Part shown: positions 48,653-60,834 of the stretch, piece by piece | How positions within the stretch are numbered: position 1 is the stretch's first letter | Layout of the letters: each line of letters starts with the position of its first letter | From: Symsagittifera roscoffensis | Lineage: Eukaryota; Xenacoelomorpha; Acoela; Convolutidae | Direction: 5' to 3' | Assembly (NCBI RefSeq): GCF_963678635.1 | Contig: NC_087063.1 | Coordinates: 73,923,617-73,987,616, forward strand | DNA: 64,000 nt | The notes under the pieces: model-generated | Database searches by the model: none | What the model was told of the DNA's origin: nothing | The model's input: only the letters and a program-made list of their open reading frames with translations | Translations under genes and position numbers: made by a program

Positions 48653-48718
48653 CAGCTCGTCGTCATTCGCATTAGTTTATGGCTTAGGTCCCGAAGGGCC
48701 TTGTCGCATATCCATGTC

Positions 48719-49533
48719 CTAGTCCGGCCGCGCCGGTACGGTCATGTCCCCTGCATGGTAGAACAACTCGTCATTCACTAGAAAATCTACCGACTCCTCG
48801 CCATGTGGCGCCAGATCATCCACCGTTATGTACGTGCCTCCTCTGCACTCTTTTGCTACTTCAAGGATTACTACTTTCACCTCTCCTGGCCACTTCAATC
48901 TTGACAGATCATCTGCAGGTACATACACATCAGTCCACACCTCAGCTGAGACCTCTGGTCTCCTGGAAGGTGGTGCCTTGATTTTCTTTCGGCTCCAAGC
49001 ATCTGGGAATGTGAAGTCGAACGTATGCATGGCCGCAGCGTTCCAGCTGATGAAGCGCGGCTCCATCCCTCCACTCCATATCAGCATTCTTTCTTCTGCA
49101 TCACGAGCCGCTCCGATGCGAGGGGCAATGGCGGGAGATGTGACTCCCAACAACATCCTCCTTATCGGTGGGTATCGAGGGCATTGGTCCGGCAGCGGTC
49201 TGGAACCAGAAAGCCACGTTTGCTGGTTCTTCCTGACGTGTGCTTAGGCTTCCGGCCAAAGTGGGACCCTCATCGCCTCTCCTGAATCCTTCACCACTGG
49301 TCTCAGATTCCAAAGCTTCGGATGGAACTGGACATGGGAAGGGTCCTCGCGGCCCATTCGGCCCTTAAAATTTTTGTTGAAGTCCATCAACATCCATCCT
49401 GGCTCCGCTATTCTTCCAAATAGCCTGTCGTCGCTAGCCAGCCCTCACAGCTCCTTCTGCACCACCCAATTCAGCACGGAGCAATCCACCAACGAGACCA
49501 GGTTGACATACAACACTGAGTTCCTGTATGCCT
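48719..49533 (-). pseudogene. Copy C ORF2 remnant between hydrophobic region and C-terminal third
   Basis: The best piece is 48719-49156 (RMLLGVTSP-type start, then WNAAAMHTF), matching the copy A segment RRMLLGAVSVV...GRNAAVLQYTRFAY. The part at 49157-49533 holds scattered matches in changing frames, including a piece of the block before it (NLVSLVDCSVLNWVVQKEL at 49445-49500). Confidence 0.65.
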
Positions 49534-51680
49534 TCACTTGTACACCATGGCTCCATACACTACCGTGACGAACTCCTGTAATCCATGAATTAGAGCCAAC
49601 GGATCGACCCGCATCATAACAGCCATGTCTGTCAATAAGGGCATGCCACAATACTGCTTACATTCACCCACATCCGTCGCCACCTTATCTTCTCCTGTGA
49701 TGCTCCTGCTCTGTTGCAGGAGATATTGGAGCAAGAGGATCCTCCGGTCCTTCATCTTCCTGAGTGAGGCGGTTTCCAACTGCGCATTGAATTCACGACT
49801 CGTTCCCTGAAGTTGTTCTGGGTAGCGCAATAGCACGAGCAGATCGTCCAACCGACCATACGTCATAGCGATCAAGGTGAGGAGTCCGTCCAGTCTCAAG
49901 TCTGCCAAAGCTTGGGTGAAGAGATTCGTAGGTCCCTTCACAAAATTCTTGTGACCAAATGTCACGTACAAGGCTAATATCAGGCCGATCGACAGTTTTC
50001 GGATATCCTTGACAAAGCTTGCGATCAGGTTCCGGGAGGCCCTCGGGTAGCACGTTGACATGAAGGATGGCGTCCATCCCACTCCCATTCTACCCAAGAT
50101 AGCGTCTGATTGTTCATATTGTGCCCTCGTGGCCAAAATATCAGCTTGGAACTTATCCAATGACATCGTGTTCACGTCCTGCATCAATTGTAACATCATG
50201 CCCCCGGCTAACTCCCTCTCGTTAAACAAGTTCTTCAGATACGCATGTATCTCCTTGATTACCGCCGGTGCATGCTCGAACGCGTCTTCTCCGACGGTAC
50301 ACAATCTCGGTGACAATTAAGACCATGAGTTGGTGTGTGGCTTCGTACGCAAAGCTAATGCCATGAGAGATCCTCTTCTGCCAATGTCAAATTTTTCCTA
50401 ACTGTCCTCTCCTGCTTTTGTCTGAACCAGAGATCATTTCATTTGTCTGAACCAGAGATCATTGGCCACCTGTTGTACCAGCAAGTGATCGTCATCTACC
50501 CCTGGTCTCAACTTCAGCAACCTGGCGAAGTTGGACAGCTCCAACCCCAGGACTTCTTCCAGCACCAACCGAGTTGTGCTGCTATCATTGGGTCCCTTGA
50601 TAGCATTGGAAATGTCAGCCCAGATAGCATGGATCTCCGAGCGGGGTGGGTAGTAGTTGTTGGGGTCCACCGTTCTGTTTGGCGCGGGTATTATCACGCT
50701 GAATCGTCCCTCTGCTATCGTTGTGACCATCGTGTACACAAACTGAAGAGGTTCTGGCAATGTGGCGTACCCCGGTGACAACACAAAGATGACCTTCACT
50801 ACATTCTGAGTGAAGCGTCGTTGTACTGATGATTCCACATCAGCCATGGCTGAGAGCAATGTCAATATCGCCTCTCCTATGACTTCATTGCTCGGGATCG
50901 ACCCATCCGTCAGACGGGACAACAACCCTCTGCTCTGCAGGTGGTCATTCGAGCCTGCAATTACTATCACCTGTGGCTCCGTGCTGACAACCCTTCGCAC
51001 ACTTATCGTCATGCCTGCTGACTGTCCCCAGGCGCCGTCAAGAAAATCACATCGGGCCAAAAGAGAGAACGGGGCGTGTAGAGGTAATCCGAACTGGCCA
51101 CTATCAGGTATTTGGCAGCCTTTATATCCAAGGGATCATAGACGGCAAACAGGCTGTCACCGACTGGTGCCTTCAGTCCCACATATCTCTTGTCGTCTCC
51201 TACCACCGAGGTCGCTCGGGGATAGTCTCTCGAATATTCATCAGGCGCCTGGCCGGGTGGTTTAGCGAACTGCCTGTACATCTTGTGATGCTTGTTGTTA
51301 GGCTTATTCTCTGACAGAAACTTGCCCTTCCGAGCAGGTGGTGTCAGTTCTCTGGCTCTCCGACGGACGTCCGTGAGAGATCGGGTATTCAAGGGCCCAA
51401 AGGTATTGTCTTGAGGCAATCCATTAAGGTCCACGTACCTGAGCGTAGTCGCGGAGCTAAACTGTCCCTGTTCCGCTAACATCCAGTCCACGCCCGGTAT
51501 TCGATATAATCGCGAAACTGTTGGACCCTCTCCGCCCATCATCTTCCTTGCGTCCTCCCGACACGTCAATGTGTTCATATTCAACTTCGCTGACATGTCC
51601 GTCTTATATTGTCCCCAATCACTGGGGTCTGGACGGTTCCAAAGCAGCACGCTACTTGGTTCAATTCCCTCCACTGGCAT
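49534..51680 (-). pseudogene. Copy C ORF2 middle part: degenerate SGNH-like unit and hydrophobic region
   Basis: Three frames in order: 51009-51680 (VDWMLAEQGQFSSATTLRYVDL; YLIVASSDYLYTPRSLFWPDV), 50434-51060 (VIVIAGSNDHLQSRGLLSRL; FVLSPGYATLPEPLQFVY) and 49534-50316 (SIGLILALYVTFGHKNFVKG; GMPLLTDMAVMMR). These correspond to the second SGNH-like unit and the hydrophobic stretch of copies A and B. Frameshifts lie near 51040 and 50330-50430. Confidence 0.78.
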
Positions 51681-51987
51681 GGCGCTCGTCTATTGTCCTG
51701 TTGTCGAAGCAGGAGTTGCTGTAGCGAGCGGGTCATTCCTCCTAGACACGGTCTGGGAGCTAGTCCGGTTCTGATCAACTGATCTCCCAAGTCGGCTCTC
51801 CAACGGTTGTGATCTGGGAGGAGGAGCAGTCCCAAACTTTCTCTCACGTCTGAGCTTGGAGCAACGGGAGCAGCTGCACCCGTTTCCATTGCCAGGGGCC
51901 CGAGGCAATTAGCGAGTGATTCTGGCACGTTCCCCCTTTCTCTACCTCCTCCAGTCGAACTTGTCCGAGCCAGTGAGCTGGTTGTCC

Positions 51988-53684
51988 TCAATTGTTGTCC
52001 ATTTCCCTCAACTGCGTCTGGAACACGTCGTTTGTCCAGTGCCTCCCCTGCTGGGTGTTGAAGTGTATGCCATCCCTGGTGAGTGCGAGGTGATCGACCA
52101 TGCGCAGCATGTCTTCCAGATCCATGAGTCGCAGCTCGCTGCGGTTGCTCCTTACCAGACTGCGAGTCATCTCGTTCCACCGGGTCGCGTTACCATTCAA
52201 AAAATCCAGAGCCGGCGTGCCCACCTCCGGGTTCTGTGGTATTGTGCATAGAACCACGAGTCTGGGTCTGTACTTCTCCTTCAGCTCATTCAGAAGGCAG
52301 ACCAGTAGGGGTTCCCACTAGCCCTCTGGGGTTACAGGGGCCCTCGAGACGTCATTGATCCCGATCATTATCACCAGCGTGTCTAAGTGATCCTCTCCCT
52401 GGAACTTCATCATTTTGATGACTTGAGCCACGGAAGCGCCTCCAAAAGCTAGGACAGTAGTCTGTCCAATGACAAAAATCTCGTTCAGATCCCTCACTAA
52501 ACAGTCCCCTATAACCAAATGACGACTCCCTGAGGGAATTGCTTGGTTGCTTATGGCGGGGTTCTAGCCCATGCCATTCAAACACGCACGAGGATGCTCC
52601 GCGGCCACTTGCACGAACTGGTTGCGCACCGTTAGGTCCTTTCTAATATCAACTACGCGAGACCTCTGAATCGTCCCGCCAAGCGCGGTCCCTGTTGGTA
52701 TTATATTTCGGGGTATTCGCTCCGAGCTGCTTGAAGAGCGATCAAGGCGTTGGGAAGGGACGACCCTACCCAGCGTCCGGCTAGTGGTCTTATTGATCTT
52801 GTTTATAGCTGCTCTGGCCACCTGATTGAACGACTCCTGGAACAAAGGAGCGATATAGGTGTCTGAGGTGTCTGGTATTGTATTTCTCGGGTTCGGAGCA
52901 GACTGTGATGTCTGCTGAGGAGCCCGGGATCTCTCGGTGCGCACAGCTCCTGTGCCCTCGTCCTGAGACGCGCGTCCCTGGATGCCTCCGAGGAATTCAT
53001 TGTTGCCAGAGCCTTCGGTGACACTTGGCTCGTCCTCGCCATATATAGTTCCTTGAGATGTTTTATCTCCTCTTCCTTGTGGGCTATTTGCAGATCCTCA
53101 AACTTCTTCTTCCATTCGTCTCTTTCTCGAGCTATTGCTCTGTATTCCTGCAGTTTGGCACACAGCTCGTCCTGATCCCTTTCTTTCTTCTCCAATGTCT
53201 CGATCGTCTCCGAGGTCTGTATCTCTATCTCGCTCAACCTCACTCTCTTCGGAGGAGGAGCAGCTGTTGGAGAGTCTACTGAATGTGACGGGCCCGGCCC
53301 ATCACGTAGTCTTTTTGCTCCGATGAGCGGCTGTGCAGGTTGAACAGGTAGGGGCATCTCATCTAGTCTGTGATCCCTCTGCTCGCCTAGTCCCGGCTCA
53401 CGAGCCAAATCGTGTCCAGACATTTCTCCTCGGCGCCATCTCATCAATCGATTTCGACCTCTCTCGGCGGTCCCGGACTCACCGAAGGCCAGCATCAACA
53501 CCACTTAAGTGGGGCGATTCCCTTGACCCTCTCGTTCCAACGCGTTGAGGAGCGCGACCACAAACATCGCCAGTCCATGGTCTTCTCGTGTAAAGTCACA
53601 ATCAATCAGCCGCTGATAGATCTCGTCTAGAGTTGCTCCTAGACTCGCTGAGAGGAATTCCATTAATTCATTCGTGTCACCCAT
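51988..53684 (-). pseudogene. Copy C ORF2 N-terminal part with SGNH domain
   Basis: Starts at an ATG at 53684-53682 (MGDTNELMEFLSASLGATLDE). A TAA at 53507-53505 replaces the Glu codon of RPTEV. The coiled coil is kept (ETIEKKERDQDEL-like, 53100-53240). A frameshift lies near 52900 and a TAG at 52566-52564. The SGNH domain has VIGDCLVRDL (Ser of GDS changed to Cys), FGGASVA, IGINDVSRA and DGIHFNTQQG. The last 300 bp (51681-51987) carry no clear match. Confidence 0.75.
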
Positions 53685-54121
53685 TTCTATCGTATTGATT
53701 TTCTTTGTCGATTTCCTTTTGGTTTGTTCGATTCAATAAATAAAATCTGATCAATCAAGATCTAAAAAGCAAGTCACGACTTAAAACCATCAGTTCATGC
53801 CGTCCCCTTTCCAGAGTAAAACATCATTCACATCTTTTTTAAAAACGATCCATTAAAATTTTCCTTCGTTGCTGATTTAAAACTTATCACCAAGGTGGAT
53901 TCTCCACCTTCAAACTTATCAAGGTAACACAAATGAGCGCTGTCACCTTCACTACCTGGATTGTTCCAGGTCTTTTATGACACAAACATCACATATTACG
54001 TACCCTAACAATAACATAACTTATAAACATCAAACATCTACATTATTACATAAAAACACAATCCCTAGTAACTAACCTAACTTAATCCTAATTCCTATAA
54101 AGTGAACTTAATAAAAACCAC
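53685..54121 (-). promoter_or_regulatory. Copy C gap between pol and ORF2 with splice acceptor
   Basis: Sense CTTGCTTTTTAG|ATCTTGATTGATC, with the AG at 53763-53762, about 80 nt before the ORF2 ATG. ATC(C/T)TGATTGATC after the AG is shared with copy A. No gene seen. Confidence 0.55.
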
Positions 54122-54725
54122 TTATCGCCGAATGCAACTCCTAGCATATGCTGAGATAGTACTTTTTATGTAAGTAAACCTTATGTCAGTTTCTGAAAAT
54201 ATCACGTGAACAAGGTTGTACAACTCTCTCGGATGTGGCTTTCCCCTATTGGGATCATAGACTGATAGCGAGAGAGAGGTCACTCCTCCCTCAACCAGAA
54301 AATCTCTAAGTCGAGTCAAGGCCAAAACCAAGCTCTCTGGATCTACGTGTTGCTTATCAGTGGCCTTAGTAACCAGGAAACACAAATTTTTCCCTGGTAT
54401 CTATGATGCAACATGGGTCAGCGCTATCATCCCTCCCACACCAGGCCTCTGTTTCCATAAAAACTCGATATTCTTATACTCTCTTTCAAAGTCAGCCGCT
54501 AGTGCTGTTTTGAAGCTTACATCCGCGGTTATCGCTATAGCACATGTACGTTCCGTGAGCATGAAATCGCTGTCCATTATGACGATATTGTTTGAATAAT
54601 GGTTCCGTAGGGCGCAAAAAGATTCAAAAATCCGTCTGAAAGGTGGTTTTTTAGCGTTCTCGCCTTCCGTTTCCAGTTCTCCGGTTTCTCTCGCCGATTT
54701 TAATTTTTAAATGATCAGGTTTTCG
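54122..54725 (-). pseudogene. Copy C macrodomain-like region
   Basis: The C-terminal part (54122-54385) reads LCFLVTKATDKQHVDPESL, LALTRLRDFLVE and SVYDPNRGKPHPRELY, matching copies A and B. Upstream (54386-54600) the same frame continues through TERTCAIAITADVSF and ALAADFE, with a TAG near 54401-54403. The stretch at 54600-54720 is diverged and out of frame. DPNRGK is kept in this copy as well. Confidence 0.65.
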
Positions 54726-54764
54726 GTGTGGGTGATTCCTACCCCCACTCCTCGGACAAATATA
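54726..54764 (-). promoter_or_regulatory. Central PPT-like element, copy C (diverged)
   Basis: Sense ATTTGTCCGAGGAGTGGGGG, then TAGGAAT and CACCCACAC. It differs from the A/B version at only a few positions although the surroundings have decayed much more. The hairpin arms GTGGGGGTA and CACCCACAC can still pair in part. Confidence 0.5.
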
Positions 54765-55560
54765 TCCATCGACTTCCCGTCGATCGCCCAAAATTGAGCA
54801 GATCGAGGTTGGATTGCGGAACGCGCAGAGGGCCATCTGGAGCGAACCAGTTGGATTCGGTATTGTCATGGCTGACGTATTTGATGCCGTCTTTATCGAC
54901 ATCCTGAATCGTCAAGATTGTCTCTTTAGGATCCTCTGGCAGATCGTGGAGCCATTCGAGCACTCGCAAGTTTGTTAATTCTTGTTCATGAGTCTGCTCG
55001 ACCTCTGGTTCGAACTCTACTTCTGGTTCAGAGCGATCGTCGATCCAATCTTGATCCATGTCAATTACCAAGTCGAATTCTCTTGGCACCGCTACTTTAT
55101 CCAGTCCCACCAGCGACTCCATCGTAGCGCTTAAAACTATCCTGTCTATAACGAAATCCTCGCCATACTGGTTGTACTTCTTCTTGTTCCTTCCTTTCTT
55201 GCTCTGGTGTGTCCCCATGGTGAGAGGAAAGTCAGGTTGAACTCCTTTGTCAATTTCAGTTTGTTCTGGACAGTCCCAGTCCGCCTCGGCATAAGGTAGA
55301 GTTTCGTCGTCCACCTCTACTTGCTCGGTCAACTCTAGGTCTAATGGTAGATCGCAATCATCCACCACCTCATTCCCGTCGTTTTTGTCGCGAGTACCCT
55401 TTTCATTCACCTCACAAGCAGGATCCACTATCGAAAAGTCTACTTCTTGCATGTCCGCTGGGATGCACCAGTCCTCTGATGAGGCATTGTGTGGCTTGAT
55501 GTTTTCGTTATGAGCTGCTCTTTCAGTGCTCAATCGATAAAAACAACCTTCTTGGTGCAC
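54739..55560 (-). pseudogene. Copy C Pol tail after integrase
   Basis: Begins in the GPF-type module (VHQEGCFYRLSTERAAH; A and B have FYRLSTGRAAHYEN) and runs through the acidic linker to LTNLRVLEWLHDLPED. This shows the continuous frame between integrase and the macrodomain that copy A has lost. A stretch at 55561-55771, with an in-frame stop, links it to the integrase core. Confidence 0.75.
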
Positions 55561-55771
55561 CTCTGTTAGCTGAAATAGGCCGCGCTATTTTTTAAATATT
55601 TTTTTGGTTCCTTTTGGTGGAACTACTTCCTGGAATACCCAAACGTAATCGCCAACTGCTTAGGCTTTCGCATCTGCACTCCTTTTATCAAATCTCCTTT
55701 TTTGCCTAAATTGCGCCTGTTGCGTGTTCCTCCTGCATAAGTAATTGAGGTCCTGCTGTCTTCTAATAACA

Positions 55772-56545
55772 TCACGCACGTACGTTTGCGCGGCTGTTCT
55801 CTTCAGGGTAGAAGAACGTCAACGGAAGCGCTTTTTCGTGACCCGTTAGCATCATGTGCGGACTTATCCCCGTGGTGGAATGCTCCGTGCTGTTGTAAGC
55901 ACCCATCACTTGCGGCAAGTGCTTGTCCCAGTCATCCATGTAACGCGAGCAATAGACTCTCAGCATGGATACCAGTGTGCGATTTTGCCTTTCAACTAGG
56001 CCAGTCGTTTGTGGGTGATAAGTGGTCGAGTGAGCCTGTGCCACCTGCTACCACTTCATTAACTCCTTCGTGAGATCGCCCACGAATGCTTTGCCATTGT
56101 CTGATTGAAATGTGACGGGGCAGCCGTGCCTCGCTATCCACACATTTGTCAAGTGATCGCATGTTTCTTCCGCTGATGCTGTCATGCAGGGAGCAGCCTC
56201 TGCATATTTCGTGAAAAGATCGATCATTACCAGCACTTGATTGTAGCCCGTGGCTGTCATGCATATCTTCTGACGATCCATTTGCACTACTTCGTTGAAT
56301 CTCGATGATTCGATTGACTGCAGGGGGAACCTCAGTTTCCTGGGGTCCTTCGCCTGTTGACACGACAAGCATGTAGAGATCCACTTTTCACAAGCCTTCT
56401 TCAAACCAGGCCATTCGAATCGTTTCTGTATCCTGTTGTACACTTTGTCCACGCCTTGATGGCCCATCTGATCATGTGAACGAAAGAGCAATTTGGTCTG
56501 GTATAACTGTGGTAACACTATTGAATTATACTTATCAAGGACCAT
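55772..56545 (-). pseudogene. pol: Copy C integrase
   Basis: Zinc site HDQMGHQGVDKV...CLSCQQ, first Asp in VVQMDRQKI (the others have QIDHQK), second in FQSDNGKAFVGDL, and Glu in YHPQTTGLVERQNR. A stop or short shift at about 56045 splits the core in two pieces (56048-56545 and 55772-56044). Confidence 0.8.
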
Positions 56546-58240
56546 GTCCTCTTCCTTGCGTTTACAGGCAACGATTCCGTCTTTGCGTCTTTGTTCAGGT
56601 ACAGCAGATTTTTTCTCTTCATGTAAAATTGCTTCAAGATCTTATAGCTGTCTTCCTCTAAAGCTCCTTTGTCAGGTGCTCCTTTCTCGATCCATCTCTT
56701 CAGATTGCTCGTCATTCTATCATTTCGTTGAGCCCTTAGGAGATCCGACAGCCGGTATCTGGCTTTCAGATACGTCTTTACCACGTTCAATTGTCCGCTT
56801 CTTATCTCCGGGGCATGGGCGTCATCCATCAAATTGACACACCATATCTTCTTCAAAGGTGTTGCTTCCTTCAGAGATGGCTTCAGGTTGGTACGGCTTC
56901 TGGTTGGGCGTTTCGACACTGCTATCAGTTCAAGCTCATCTGTGGCATTATCCACTACAGTGTACAGTGCCCTCCTCATCGGAGATATACCTGTCTCTTT
57001 CCGGGTCTTGATGCGTTTCCCGGTTCAGCCCGCGCTGTTCCCATTCCACCAATAACGAATGAATCGCTACCTCCGAAACATCAGAATTGGAAGTAGTCTC
57101 CGATGTGTTCTCCCAGGACTGGGGCCTCGAGTCATTGCTCGAGCCGATGGATTCCACATCATTATGTTCCAATCTGTCTGTTACGTTTCTCGACTCCCCG
57201 GACAAAATTCTGTCCTTTGGTCGCTTTGAATCCGGCCCCCCCGACAAAATTCTGTCCCTTGGTTGTCCTAACATTGTCTCCGCGGATTAGTCATACTGTC
57301 CGGGCTCGAAAGTGTCTGACTCCCCGGACATTGTCTCGTCCCCGGATGAAAAATCCGAGCTCGGCTTATACTCTTCCCTTGCATCCGTGAAATGTACTTT
57401 TTTTTGTAAAGCTGGATTTCGATTTGACACTGACTTTTCAGTGGCTTGGAAATGGCTCGATGTCCGATGTTCTGTGATCGAAGTCCTCAACAAGACATCC
57501 TTTGGCATTAATTTCACCAGCTGGTTCACTATCGACCGGCAATCCCCTTCAACATCTCGACTGCAAATGGTCACTTGCCTCTTCTCTGTTTTCTCCGTGA
57601 CGGTCAACCGTTGCATGATTTCCATCCACTCACGATCATGCCTATCCACTTCTCTATCTAGCAAGTCACGGAGCTTCCCCATGACGTCCGGCGCCACGTT
57701 CACTGTCCTATTTAGCAGGGCTATGCTGTTTATACCCAGCCTGGTAAGCTCTTGCTGTACCAGATTGGATCGAACTAGCAGATCCAGCGGGACAGGATCA
57801 CCCTTGACCAATACCTTTATTTCAGCGGCCGTCTCCACCGGAAGTTCAGGGTGTCCTGGTATGAGGTGCCCTGACTTGTCCAGCCACCTGGTGAATGGTA
57901 GTTTATCATAGGTCTCCTTATCTACAAATGAAAATCCGTCTTTGATTTCTGCTTCATTGGCCTGCTTCTCTTCTAGTCGCTCATAGAATTCTGTCTTTTT
58001 ACTGATGCTATCAGCATTCTGGTGCTTGTCACAGGTACGGTGCTCCATGATCATGTGGTATCCATCCAGGCGCACAATACACTGACCAATATAACTTTGG
58101 CCCATCGAATAGATTTTCAGCCAGGCAAGAGCACGATTATCCACACGCAACTTGAAGGGAGCACTCCCCAAGTAGGCTCTGTATTTTTCCAAGAAAGTGA
58201 TCAACGCGAACATTTCCGCTTTTGGTGCGCCGTACTTCAT
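56518..58240 (-). pseudogene. pol: Copy C RNase H end and long Pol spacer
   Basis: 57287-58240 holds KAEMFALITFLEKYRAYLG, LRVDNRALAWLK and HQNADSISKK, then the spacer; 56948-57274 and 56518-56979 continue it up to the VKTYLKARYRLSDLL block. PPT-like words in sense (TTGTCCGGGGAG at 57194-57205 and GTCCGGGGAG at 57320-57329, with a degenerate one near 57237) occur as in A and B. Confidence 0.75.
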
Positions 58241-58300
58241 CTCAGTATCGCTCAGGACCCTACTTCCACAGGCTATCGGACGGAGAACCGATCTCCCGTT

Positions 58301-59486
58301 CTACTCTTGCTCCTGGTGAAGTATGCCCGATATCGCAACCACTGATGCATCCGTGTCTAACACAATCATCCCTTTCTCGGTTGTCATGCCCAGGACCGGT
58401 GCCTCGCAAAGTTCGCGTTTAAATTTTTCAAATGAAACTTGTGCCTCATCAGTCCAAGTGAATTTTTTACCCTTGTTTCTAATCAACTGCTGCATGGGGT
58501 ATATCTTATCGGCGTATCCCCTGATGAACTCTCGACAATAGTTAGCAACCCCAAAAAGCTCATCAAGTGCGTGTCTGTCTTAGGTGCCTTCCAGGTCAAG
58601 ACCGCTTCGACCGCTTCGGGATTCGGTCTTACTCCATGCTTGTCCACAAGGCGGCCCAGATACTTTATTGAGTCTCTGAGGATTTCACACTTGGAGGGTT
58701 TACACTTCGGGTCCGCCTGTTTCATACAAGTAAACACCTCATCCAACCTCTCTATATGATCCTCCAGGGTTGGTGAGCTATCACGACATCATCGACATAA
58801 CACATGATTAGGTTCCCTGGTTTCTTTGTTGGACTCGTGAGTGCCTGGGCCATTAGTCGCTGGAATGTGGCCGTCGCCGGCTTTTCCGAACGGCATCCTC
58901 TTCCACTGGAACAATCCAAGCTCGCACGCGAAGCCCGTTTTCTCCCGATCTTGCTTTCTGAGTGGCACTTGCTAGAACGCAGAGCCCAAATCCAACGTCG
59001 TGAAGAACTTAGCGTCCCCCAACTTTGAGAGGCTCTCATCGATGCGGTGAATCGAGTATGCGTCCTTTATTGTCACTGCGTTCAAGTAACGGAAATCACA
59101 ACAAAACCTGAGTTGCCTCCTTACTTTTTAGCCATGAACACGCCACAAGCCCACGGGGAATTCGACGGCTCGATCATGCCGTACTCAATTTACATCTCGA
59201 TTTCTTTTCTGCACGCTTCTGAATTATGTGGGGTCATTCTCCTCGCCCCTTCCCTATGAGGTACCGAGCCCTCTTCTATCTCAATCTCGTGTTCTACCAA
59301 ATTGCAGCAATCTATGTCGGCCTTATGCTTCGAAAAAACGTTTGCATTCCGATTTAGCAGCGCCCTGAGTGAAACTAGTTCTTTGTCCGATATTTTACCA
59401 TTCAGATGTTCTATCTCGGGCAGGACATGTCTATTTGCTGCTAACTCGTCTCTCGGGAAAATTCGAACAACTAGATACCCCATCAT
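58301..59486 (-). pseudogene. pol: Copy C reverse transcriptase
   Basis: Pieces in order: 59190-59486 (RMTPHNSEACRKEIEM), 58752-59039 (MCYVDDVVIA kept), 58483-58746 (KYLGRLVDKHGVRPNPEAVEAVLTW-type block) and 58301-58495 (YADKIYPMQQL-type and VLDTDASVVAISGILHQ). At least three frameshifts lie between them. Confidence 0.8.
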
Positions 59487-59633
59487 TTGTCTAGGACTTC
59501 ATTGAAAACATTTTCTTAGAAAATTTCAATTCATTTATCCTCTTCAGTATACATTCCTAGTTCGCGTGCAAGGGACATTTAGTTACATCAAAGTTTTTCA
59601 AGTTCTCAACACTCTGAAGGTCTGTTTTCAGAG

Positions 59634-60762
59634 TCAATGCGTAGCCAAGCTTCTTTCCCCTCTGTAGAGTCCGCTCTGAGTGAGTGAGAAACTTCTTCCT
59701 AAAATAGCCGAGCTCTTACTGTTAGGATTTGGTACCAGACACACCTGTCTGTCATTACTGAGTTGATTCAAGTTCCTCATCGTAAACGTCGCTACTACGG
59801 CTAGGTTTGGCTGCAATCTAATTTTTTGATCCAGAAAAATCCGCACCTTTGCCTGGTTAATTAAGATCTTATTAAGAGGTTTGTTTTCATACATCTTCTC
59901 CGGATCTTTGATCCTGATCAACTCGTCGTTGAGGTCGATCGTGATATCAAAGTTGCGTACGAAGTCCCTCCCCAGGATGAATTGGTCGGATTCGTTCAAA
60001 TTTTCCACCACCAGGAAGCTCACTCAAAAATGTTTTCCTCCAAGCTGCATTGATAGAATCGGGGTCAGTCCTGTCACATAGGTTGCTCCCTGATTGGCAG
60101 CCGCCAGTTTGATGTTTGATGTTTGTCGGTATCAGATCCGACCTGTCGAAGCCCATATCTGTCCAGGTGCTGACTGGCATGACGCTGACCACTGCTCCCG
60201 TGTCTAACAGTCCCTTCAGTGAAAGTTGTCTGCCCTGCACATCCAGCACATGTGCTGCCAGATCGGCTTCGCAACCTATGTGAAACGCATCCTGTTTGGG
60301 CGTGGCGTTAAGTCCGATTCGTCGCACCTTCAGCTCTTCTCGACCAATGTATATCCGGCCAACCTGATCACTTGCATCAGTCGCGTGAGCCTTCGTGTAG
60401 GTTTTAATGCCGCCCACATTCATCAGAATCGGATATGGGCCATGTACTTCGATGTAAAGTACATCTACTCTCGTTAGTCTTGGACCTCCTGTCGTGAGCA
60501 GCGCTCGAACTGCCCTGGAGACCAACTTGGAATCCTTTTCCCTCAGGTAGTCCGCATAAATGTCCAGGTGAACCAGCGTGATCTCGGACGGTTCACTCAA
60601 GTTCTTGACCACCTGGTGTCCTGCTACCGAAATGATGGACATTATCTTTGTTCCTTCTTCCGCCATGCCAAAGGTTTTACCCGATATAAAATTTAGCTTT
60701 AATCCCTGTTTTCTGGGTTCCTGCTTGTCCTCTCCTTTCGTTGTTTTCCCCAGAATCTCCAT
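59634..60762 (-). pseudogene. pol: Copy C protease region
   Basis: 59947-60762 has VAGHQVVKNLSEPSE, RAVRALLTTGG and the protease active site LLDTGAVVSVMP. A shift near 60110 follows, and 59634-60023 has DQFILGRDFVRNFDITIDL and CLVPNPNSKSSAILGRSFSL, as in A and B. The stretch 59487-59633, before RT, is out of frame. Confidence 0.8.
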
Positions 60763-60834
60763 TTTTTCACGAAGATCTGGGCTTTCTAGTTCCGACCTTA
60801 CCCATTGCTCAACTTCCTTCGTGGCGAGCTCCTG

